From contig JAAMPI010000967.1 in NCBI GenBank assembly GCA_013054445.1, positions 1 to 22,017 on the forward strand: a stretch of DNA of 22,017 nt, in the 5' to 3' direction. The translations under genes were made by a program, and so were the position numbers. This document shows, piece after piece, positions 8,834 through 17,171 of the stretch; position 1 is the first letter of the stretch, and every line of letters begins with the position of its first letter. The notes below the pieces were generated by a model. The model ran no database searches, was not told the origin of the DNA, and worked only from the letters and a program-made list of their open reading frames with translations. Origin of the DNA: Cudoniella acicularis. Lineage: Eukaryota; Ascomycota; Leotiomycetes; Helotiales; Helotiaceae.

Positions 8834-11446
8834 ATGGGTCGCAAACCTAATCGTAAGTAGCTCTTCATGTAATGAGGCAGATGACGCATTCCTAGTCAAT
8901 TCCACTTTTCACCCTCTCAAATCAACTCAAAGTAACATCGAATAGCACTTATACTTAAGCACTTCGATCGAGGAGCGAAATTAAACGACTCGAGCAACCG
9001 ATATGCACATACATGTAAGGCGTGCGGCGAGAAGTTTCCCAAGGGACGCATCGATACTTTGCAAACCCATATAATCAAGAGGTGCCCAGCGCAGACAGAT
9101 GCAGATAGGCACGCAGCTGCCCAAGTAGTATTTAATTTATCATCCAATGAAGGAGGTCACACGCATAACGGAGAGATGCAGATGGTTGGACATTCAATTG
9201 AGGGTATGAATCCCAATGGGCTCTGGACTCCACTTGATGCTCTGGCAGAAGTGTCCAGACAGGTGGGACAGGTGCATGCTCTTGATCATACACCTACCAA
9301 TCATCAGAATATGAAGCGTGGACCTCCTGGAACCGAAACACAATCGGGAAAGCGGTTGAAGTTACAAGAGCAATACACATTGGATAATCCACCTGTAAGC
9401 TATGAGCAGCGGGTTCAGCGTGACAAAAAGTGTAAGTTGACTAAATCACTCACAAGTACTATACTAATTGAATTAGTACTTGAACAAAAGACTACTCGGC
9501 AGACCGGGGAGAGTTTGCTCTCGGCTGGAAACTCTAACTCAATGGACGCTGGCGAACATATATTGCCTCATAGCTCTTCTGTCCATAATGCTGAGCTTGC
9601 TCTTCATCTCACAACTATAACTTCCTACCAACCGAACAACTCAAACCTCCAACCTGGGAACTACCCACCTCATATGACAAATTCTCGATCCACCTCCCCT
9701 ACTTTGGCAATCGCAGCAACGAGCATGGCCCAAGCCGCGGCAGCTCAATTTGTGCCCTCTATGGTTGATCCTCAACTCGACCCACAACTTCTCGGTGACA
9801 ACAACGATGATACAAACAGGAATCTAGCCGAGAATGCTCTTGCCCAGCAACTTCACGAAGCAAACGCTTCGATGTCTGGATCTGGTGGATTCTACGGCGC
9901 AGTTCCTGAAGATCAACACACCTCATGGATGAACGATACCCCAGCCGATAATCTGTATTCGACTACAGACAACCATTTCTCTAATACCACTGAACCAACA
10001 CAACCTACGGCACAGCCGGGAATGCAAAATGGTATACAAGCTGCTGCACAAACCAGGGCGCAGCCCAGTAACTACCCACCCCTTGCAATGCACCCAGCCA
10101 CAGCTATGACCACTGAGTTCAGCGCTGAGTCTGGTGATGGTCAACGAATCAACAAACCAAAGCATCGACAACGATTCCAGGAAGACCGACGTAAAGAAGT
10201 GCAAGCAGTACGAAAAATGGGCGCTTGCACACGATGCAGAATGTTAAAGAAGCCATGCACGGGTGGCACTCCCTGTGCTACTTGTCTTAAAGTTGAACAC
10301 GCCCGAATTTGGAAGTCTGAGTGTACTCGTGATCGACTTGAGAAGATCCTCCAAGTGTTCTCTGCTGGTCCACATACAGTTCTTTCTTATGAAAAGGTCA
10401 GCAAGGCAAAGACCCAGATGGCGTTTAACCCTTGTAAATATCAGATCGAGGCATCACATTATCCCGAGACAACTGTTTTCGCTACCTTCAACGCACTTGA
10501 GGGCAAGGTTCGCTCCCTAGAAGGCAACATAGATCCTGGTCTAAGCGGCGATTTTACAACACCTACCCGACTGATTCTGGACAGTGAAAATGATGATCTT
10601 TCTCAAAAGATTGGCACCTATACCAAGTTTATGCAACCTGTCTTCTTCCAGAGAGAACCTTCTCATTTCATGCACACAACCTTGAACACAGCAAACCAAA
10701 TTGTCCTTGATAATTTAGACAAGGGAGACGTTTTCACTATATTAGCAGATGCCTTGCAGCTCTGGTCTGTCGTCCACATCTTGGTAGACCATGAGCTTAC
10801 CTGGCTTCTTACTGAAAAGGTTGACCCTGATGCACCTGCTGGCGCTGGCCCTACTATCAGTCAAAATGATGATGACGGTACTTACCATGTCATTTGCATG
10901 CAGCTTTCCGGTGCTGTCGAAAAGAAAGCCTCAGCGCTGGCAAAGAATGTCCTTGGCGCCCTTGAGCGCAAGCTTCTCCAAAAGTCCTCCAACGAGTCTT
11001 TTGAGCTCTTCCTCGTTGGCATTCTGATTCTCAACTGCCTTGAGAAGTCAACCTGGCTCTTCAACTTTTGGGAGCAGGAAGAATTTAAGAATAATTGGCC
11101 TTTGGAAACCGCACCTACACACTTTGCGGCCCAAGGTGAGCAAGTCACAAATATGCTCGACATGCTCCTCCGTATGCGTCTTATTCCACCCAAGACCATC
11201 TCCGACGAGGACGGAATTCTCACTTGCGATCGCGATGCAGCTGTGCAAGAGTATTTCGATAAGATTAAGCTTGTTGGTAAGCCATTCTTCATTCCATCTC
11301 GCCATTTCTATAACTAATGTTTTTAAATAGAATCGCACGTCATTCACCAACGCGACCATTACCACTTCGATCCCTCAAACTCTCGCTCCTACGAGCTTCG
11401 TTATTGCGCCCGCATTCTTCTTCAGGACCCCGCCAGTCCAAAATAA
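8834..11446 (+). CDS. Transcription-regulator-like protein, BED-like finger plus Zn2Cys6 cluster, 4 exons
   Basis: The model is join(8834..8852,8946..9431,9477..11276,11331..11446), 806 aa. The 19-nt first exon encodes MGRKPN, spliced to PLILKHFDRGAKLND. A BED-like finger follows: C30-x2-C33-x14-H48-x4-C53 (TCKACGEKFPKGRIDTLQTH). A Q/N/P-rich low-complexity stretch covers about residues 170-400. A binuclear cluster begins ACTRCRMLKKPCTGGTPC, with cysteines at 419, 422, 429, 435, 438 and 451; the last spacing of 12 residues is longer than the usual 6-8. The C-terminal half is helical and of unknown function. Intron 2 (9432-9476, 45 nt) has no stop and keeps frame, so retention is possible. The last intron is supported because its removal gives a sensible end, with SYELRYCARILLQDP near the C-terminus. 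I recognise the architecture as a conserved fungal family but cannot assign a gene name or targets. Probably nuclear and DNA-binding. Confidence 0.85.
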
Positions 11447-12248
11447 AAATACCCTGTTGATGTATTAATACCACCCCTTGGCGGCTTCCCATTTTCCTTT
11501 TGTAGAATATTTTTGGTGGGAGGATGCAGGGACTGATGATATTGGCGTGGTGAATATATGATGGATGGGTGTACGAATGATACCTACCTAATGCGTAATG
11601 AATGGGAGCCAAACAAAAATATTGTACACATATGGAGATTTGTACTTTAGGAAGACAGAGGAGAGATATTCTGAGAGAGAGAGTTGGCTAGTTAGGCTGT
11701 GAGGCACTACCTAGCGAATAGTATCAAATATATTTTATGTAACTATAATGTGATATGATACGATGCTTGTGGGATTTGAAAACTGGAGTTGCGATATGCG
11801 ATATGCTATGGGTCGGGAATTTGGGACGATGTGAATGTTCTATTTAGAAGAGGTGAGGTCTTTATCCATTATTAGATAATCTACTTATGTCTTGGTAGAT
11901 AATCTAATAATGCCACTTCTCTAGAGGCGTCACAATAGGGGAAAAGAGGATGTGATTGTTAAACATCGCAGGCAGTCTCTGGAGGGAAGTCATTGGGAAA
12001 ACAGCTAATATTCCGAATCACGCCGAGTACACTTGGAGTGGAAACACTCTGATTTAATAAACTTTTTGCTGGAAAGAGTTCCATGTTGTTGTTGCTTAAC
12101 TGCTATCTCTCCTAGCTACATCGAGCCTAATCTATTGACTCCCTTCCTCTCTTAAGCCTCTTACACAGGCTGGTATTCCATGTTTCGGCCAAGTTGACTT
12201 ATGGATTTAGTTGATTCCACGGCCAAAGGGAGATTGAAATGTCCCGTT
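11447..12248. other. Gene-free region downstream of the zinc-finger gene
   Basis: About 800 bases with no supported coding frame. It holds short simple-sequence tracts (GA-rich at 11660-11685; repeated CGATATG near 11795-11807), an 18-bp inverted repeat at 11867-11912 and the start of a 45-bp tandem duplication at 12242. Confidence 0.5.
11867..11912. repeat. 18-bp inverted repeat, 10-bp loop
   Basis: The left arm 11867-11884 (CATTATTAGATAATCTAC) and right arm 11895-11912 (GTAGATAATCTAATAATG) are complementary at 17 of 18 positions, with a 10-base spacer. Each arm contains the near-palindrome AGATAATCT. It lies about 420 bases past the zinc-finger stop, so a folded RNA or a remnant of a small inverted-repeat element are both possible. 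Confidence 0.7.
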
Positions 12249-12331
12249 TCAAAGGGGTGGTTTTCCGTGAAGAAAAGAGGGTGAAATCCCATTCCAAAGG
12301 GGCGGCTTTCCGTGAAGAACAGGGGATGAAA
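12242..12331. repeat. 45-bp tandem duplication, two copies
   Basis: Copy 1 (12242-12286) and copy 2 (12287-12331) share CAAAGGGG.GG.TTTCCGTGAAGAA as a core and differ by a handful of substitutions, with no length change. The period is a multiple of three, and two minus-strand frames stay open through it. Confidence 0.75.
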
Positions 12332-12638
12332 CCCCAACCCCAAAGTCGCCATATTTGTCCGTAGGTCGTTGGATGCCAATCGGGAAAATGGGCGGGCAGC
12401 GGCATTCACTTTTGTATTTGTAGCATTTGGGAGGAAGTTGAATTCCAATGGGTACACTGCACTCACAGAGCATTTTAGATTTTTGGCATAGCTGGCATAT
12501 GTGTAGTGGCCATGGAGGTTTGGTGATTGGGGGTCTACTGATTGAAGATGTGATTGGAGGTCGACGTCTGATGGTTGGTTCAGGGATATAACTGTTAGTT
12601 CTTTTGCCTTGGAATTCAAAACAGCCTGGGCCACACAT
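12249..12638 (-). CDS. Doubtful small Cys- and Pro-rich protein
   Basis: An ATG at 12638 opens a 129-codon minus-strand frame starting MCGPGCFEF. It is Pro-rich at residues 20-45, then has a cysteine-rich stretch (HICQLCQKSKMLCEC, later KCYKYKSECRC) that could bind metal, and ends in two copies of a segment containing LHGKPPL from the 45-bp repeat. Upstream there is a minus-strand TATAAA at 12787-12782 followed by a CT-rich tract and an A/C-rich leader, which is what a fungal promoter looks like. Against it: an earlier ATG at 12663 starts a 15-codon overlapping frame, a second frame is open across the same region from a non-ATG codon, and I recognise no family. It may be an orphan gene, a leader with upstream ORFs, or noncoding. 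Confidence 0.3.
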   Translation of the reverse strand: MCGPGCFEFQGKRTNSYIPEPTIRRRPPITSSISRPPITKPPWPLHICQLCQKSKMLCECSVPIGIQLPPKCYKYKSECRCPPIFPIGIQRPTDKYGDFGVGVSSPVLHGKPPLWNGISPSFLHGKPPL

Positions 12639-13329
12639 TTGGAATGGTTTGATATTCGGTCATTGAGTTGCTTGGTTTGTGTTAGTTGAGTGTTTTGGTT
12701 TCTGAGAAGACTTTCTCGATCTTCAGAGTCGATGTTTTCTGGCTTTGAAAAGGTTGGAGGGAAGGGGAGGGCAGGTTTAAATTTATAGACGTAAGAGAAT
12801 TCTGGAAATAATTCAAATCTTTGCGATTTGTGATTGCGAATCAGCTGTTTCTTTGATGGTTGGTGAGTGGAAGGGAAGAGCGCCAGTCGAGATAGAAGAT
12901 GGATGAGGAGAAAGACGTGGGGGTTTGAACTGAATCAAGGCTGTGTTGATCAGTGATTAAAAGGAGATGAGATCGAGCAAAGCCTTGATTGAGGTGGTGA
13001 ATCTTCTCAAGTAAAACACACTACACGCAGTTGAAAATGAAGATGAATCAGAAGCAAATAATTAGAGCGAAACCAAATACTAAGGGAAGCCTCGGGCCAC
13101 AATACATCATATTCGTAAATAGTTGTAGGAGTGAAGGAAAGAGAGGTTGCTTAAAAAAGTTAAGGGGGTTAGTGAGAAACAGTCCGGCCAATCGGGAGCC
13201 ATCCCTGAATTCAATTTACGCGACGAATTTTGTCGCGTCAACCACATTTCAACTGCTATGATATACTTCTGGCACTAGATATTCTAGGATCGTTCAAACC
13301 TCGACTCCTCCTCCACAACCTTTTACGCC
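12639..13329. promoter_or_regulatory. Divergent intergenic region before ORC4
   Basis: No coding frame is supported. Toward the minus strand lies a TATAAA (12782-12787) with a CT-rich tract. A 10-bp perfect inverted repeat, AATCAAGGCT at 12933-12942 and AGCCTTGATT at 12981-12990, has a 38-base spacer. Toward ORC4 lies the paired MCB-like site at 13218-13238. Confidence 0.45.
13218..13238. promoter_or_regulatory. Inverted pair of MCB-like sites (MBF type)
   Basis: ACGCGAC (13218-13224) and GTCGCGT (13232-13238) form a perfect inverted repeat with a 7-base spacer, 92-112 bases before the ORC4 start. Each arm contains ACGCG, the core of the MluI cell-cycle box bound by MBF, which drives G1/S replication genes in yeasts. 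The motif is seen; function is inferred from the fit with ORC4. Confidence 0.55.
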
Positions 13330-16300
13330 ATGCCCGCCGAATCCGCAACACCAAACCGCAAGCGCACCAGAGCCCAAGTTGTCGAAGAAGACCTCGATGA
13401 ATTGTCGCCGCAGAAGGAGAAGCCCCGAACCCCTTTGTCTGGTAGTTCGAAACGGAGGAAGACAGACTCCAGTGCTTCGCCTGCCACATTGGGGGAAGGA
13501 ATCGCCTCCCGAGTTTCCCGTCTCTCAAAAAAGGTCTCCGGATTATTTGGCATTAGCAACAGGAGTGAAAAGGAGAACCACGATACCGAAGACGCAGATG
13601 AATTGGCAGCCGGAGAGGATGCATTCGATACAGAATCGGATAAGGAGGATGGCACCGAGTCCGGGAGAGGAACACCAGGGGCAGGGGCAGAGAGCCAAAG
13701 AAAAAGTGGTAAAAATAGTAGGGAGGTGTTAGCTCCGATTCCGAAGCCACCAAAACGACCGAATTCTGCGATTAGGAATCTCGAGATCGATATGCGAGAT
13801 GGCCCTGCTTTTGACGAAGAAGGGGAGCCTGTTCTAGGTGGCAGTCTTAGACGAAGAGGTCGAGAGAAGACTGAACAAGCGAGAAGCCCTTTGGCCCCGG
13901 CCTCAAAAGCAGCGGACACTGTTAAAGACCATGAAACTCCAAAGCCACGGAAAAAAAGGACACCTTCGATTCAAAATCTTGAAATTGATATGTGGGATGG
14001 CCCTAATTCCGACGAAGAACGGGAGGCTGGTCGAGGAGGGCGGGACAAGATTGAACGGGCGAAAAGCCTTTTGGCTTCGGCGTCGAAAGCAACGGACGCT
14101 AGGAAAGACTATAAACGTTCGCCTGGTCGACCAAGAAAATCAGATATCTTGAAGAAGGATCAATCGATTTCGAGGAAGGAAAGACGGCAGAGAATGAGCA
14201 AAGGAGAACAAGATGACGACCATGAAATGCAAGATGAAGAAACGCCGAAGAAACGAAAGCGCCATAGGCTGAACCAAGAAGATGCAGAAGATACCGCTGT
14301 GGAAGCTGCTGATACATCAACTAGTCACAGAGGAAAGTCAAAGAGGGAGACCGAAATTCTCAACTCGGTAAAAGAGCCTCCCAAAGGTATCCTTACACCT
14401 ACGAAAAAGAAACTCGGGCGACCTAGAAAGAGTGTAGCTTTCGAGCAAGATCTAGAGATGGATCTTGGGTTCAAGGACCTGCCGAACTCCGCGAGTGGCA
14501 AGAAGTCCAACTCCAAAGATACAGGGTTCGTGGTCTCTATTGATACTCAGAAAGAGCCCTCTCCTGCTGCAGGAGATTCGAATTCGGATTCGGAATCATC
14601 TAAAGAGATTGACGATGTGGCTTGCGCTCTTTGTTCAAAACTCAACAGCCGGAAAGGAAATCAGATTTTGCTTTGCGATGGCTGTGATTTTGCAGGCCAT
14701 CAAAAGTGTTTAGGTTTGCCAGTAATCCCTGAAGGTGACTGGTACTGCCAAACTTGTAGGCCTGATATTGAGGAAGAAGAGGGAGTGGAATTGGAATCAG
14801 GTGATGAATCCACTACAGAATATCCAAGCCATATTCCGGCTATTGAAGGATTTGAAGATCATTTGAGAAACACACAGCGTGTATTACTGGATAAGCTTAC
14901 AGGCCAAAAGCGCATTAAACTTCGAGGGCATGATGATCAGATGCAAAAAGTACATCAAGTGCTTGAGCAAACGGTTCTTGCGGGAGAGGGAAACTCTATG
15001 TTGGTGATAGGAGGGAGAGGTAGTGGTAAAACCACGGTGCGCCCCATATTCTACTCTTCTTGAAATCAACGCTGATTATGACAAAAGCTTGTGGAATCGG
15101 CAATTTCAGATATATCTACAGATCACAGAGAACAGTTTCATGTTGTACGGCTGAATGGTTTCATTCACACAGATGATAAAGTGGCTCTAAGAGAGATCTG
15201 GCGCCAGCTTGGTCGTGAGATGGAAGTAGAGGATGATCTGACTGGAAAGGTAAGATTCTTCAACGCCCCGTTCTCATCATACTAATTAGAACCAGACAAG
15301 TAATTATGCTGATACATTAGCATCGCTTTTGGCACTTTTATCTCACCCCTCAGAAATACCTGAATCTCAGCCAGAGCAGACAGCCAAATCAGTGATCTTC
15401 GTCCTCGACGAATTTGACCTCTTTACAACTCATGCGCGCCAGACTTTGCTGTACAACCTGTTTGACATAGCACAAGCAAAGAAAGCCCCAATTGCTGTTC
15501 TTGGTCTCACCACACGAATAGACGTGGTCGAAAGTCTTGAGAAGAGGGTCAAGAGCCGTTTCAGTCATCGCTACGTGTATTTGTCTTTACCTCGAAGCCT
15601 GCCAATGTTTTGGGAGATTTGCAGAGAATGCTTAATAATTGGCACAGACGAGATCAATGAAGGCTCTGATACTAGGACTTCTGACCAGGAAGCGTTTGTG
15701 TCGTTTTGGAACTTGATGATTGATGTGAGTCATTACACAAGGCAGCGATCGATGTTTATCATTGACAGTACTAGGATCTTTACAAGAAAGACAGCCACTT
15801 CAGAACCCATCTAGAAGCACATTTCTACCAAACAAAATCCGTCCCGGCATTCTTTGCGTCAGGAATTTTGCCGATTGCAAATCTCTCACCGAAAAGCTTT
15901 CCTCTCACTGGTCGCATGTTCAGCTCAACCTTATCCCTGTCACCACCAGATTCAAAACTACATATTCTACAAGGTCTCTCTGATCTGGAACTCGCGCTTT
16001 TGATCGCAGCTGCCAGGCTTGATATAATTCTCGACACTGATACATGCAATTTTGCAATGGCTTATGATGAATATTGCTCTTTGACTTCAAAACATAAAAT
16101 ACAGACCTCGAGCACTGGAGTTACAGCCCTTGGTTCAAGTGCAAAGGTTTGGGGAAGTGATGTAGCTTTGGGGGCATGGGAGAGGCTAGCCGAATATGAG
16201 CTCTTAGTCCCTGCAGGTATCGGTGGGGGCGGAGGACGAGATTTCGGAATAGGTGGGCGGATGTGGAAAGTTGACGTGGGATTAGAAGAGATAACGGGTA

Positions 16301-16350
16301 GTATTGATGGATTGAGTGGGGTCATGGCCAAGTGGTGTAGAGAAATATGA
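13330..16350 (+). CDS. ORC4: Origin recognition complex subunit 4 with AT-hooks and a PHD finger, 4 exons
   Basis: The model is join(13330..15036,15088..15249,15296..15724,15775..16350), 957 aa. Introns are 46-51 nt and each junction restores coding frame, for example GKTT to LVESAIS across the first. The N-terminal 430 residues are charged and disordered, with an internal 66-residue duplication (NLEIDM.DGP near residues 150 and 216) and two AT-hook cores, PGRPRKS (265-271) and LGRPRKS (362-368). A complete C4HC3 PHD finger spans Cys432 to Cys476 (CALC, CDGC, H-x2-C, WYCQTC). The AAA+ part has Walker [10 protein letters not shown] (561-569) and Walker [10 protein letters not shown] (Asp661-Glu662), then a winged-helix-type C-terminus. 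Orc4 is a subunit of the complex that binds origins and loads MCM helicase. Fission-yeast Orc4 carries N-terminal AT-hooks that bind AT-rich origins, so the hooks here suggest a similar mode. Acting in the nucleus on chromatin is inferred. Confidence 0.93.
13777..14121 (+). repeat. Diverged 198-bp in-frame duplication within ORC4
   Basis: Two units start at 13777 and 13975, a period of 198 nt (66 codons). Both encode NLEIDM-x-DGP, an acidic DEE, then R-x-K-x-E-x-A-x-S-x-LA-x-ASKA-x-D-x2-KD. The second copy runs into the first AT-hook. The copies are diverged at DNA level, so the duplication is not recent. Confidence 0.7.
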
Positions 16351-17171
16351 GCAATGAAGTATCGTTATGAACCCAACCCAAAGCATTCTTTAACCTCCAG
16401 AACGGCAGGTATATATTGGCTACCGTTTCCACGTTGCACAACCTCGCCCGGCTTGGCTGCGAGACGGCAGTTGGAATGAAGGGGTTATGTTCCTGTGAAA
16501 TCTGGGAAGGCAGCCTCGAGTCAAACGACTTGCAGCTTATTCGGTTCGAACCCACTCTTCGAAGCAAGGGGCTCAGGGGGGTACAATCACATGTCCCCAT
16601 CGATATGATTTGATTCTTGACACCATGGACTACCAACGCCCAACGCCCAACGTTCATTGTCGTCGGTGTCAGTCAATCCACTGCCCACAAGGCGACTCTG
16701 TAACCTAATAGTCATTCTTCCGCCCTTTGAGTTGGCAAATAACTTACGGTGACTGTTTCTAGGATGGGCTGCATGCGGCTCGGGCTCTTCCACGATTTTC
16801 TTACATATCCATTATCAGGTCGTCCACGCTGGTTGGAGCCGCCGTGCCAATCAAAAGTGAGTTTCCCATGTCCTGCAAGACATCGAATTAAAAATCAGCA
16901 AGTCGCTGCAATGTCACGAAAGCGCGGTGACTCTTTCGCGAGGCAATTGCCAATCACAGTCTTGTCTTTCATGCAAGCTCGCCTCACTTCTCAAGCATTG
17001 TAACGCTAGTAAGGTCCACACCATATGTTTGCCTTGCGGTTGCCTAACACCGGCCGATCTAAAGACTGTGATGCTTTTCTAAATATTTTCAACCCCTTTA
17101 TCTTCATTTTTGCTCGAAAAAGTCGGTGTTAGTAATTGTCATCTTTTGAACCAGAACGAAGTATAGTAAGC
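16351..17171. other. Intergenic region between ORC4 and the next gene
   Basis: About 820 bases in which no frame looks like a gene. A small tandem CCAACGC run lies near 16632-16652. GGTTCGAACC at 16544-16553 is a palindrome resembling a tRNA B box, but no cloverleaf forms around it. The part just before 17172 is T-rich and is probably the promoter and leader of the next gene. Confidence 0.45.

Noticed and set aside
12161..12634. 157-codon minus-strand frame ending in two FHPLFFTE repeats
   Set aside because: It starts at GTG, not ATG; the repeat follows from the 45-bp DNA duplication, and no start codon is available in frame nearby.
13323..13919. 198-codon minus-strand frame opposite ORC4
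   Set aside because: It is the antisense of the charged ORC4 N-terminus; Ser/Pro/Leu-rich composition is what such shadows give.
16538..16575. GGTTCGAACC resembling a tRNA T-loop / B box
   Set aside because: The flanks do not make a five-pair T stem, no A box or acceptor stem fits upstream; it is a 10-bp palindrome by chance or a protein site.
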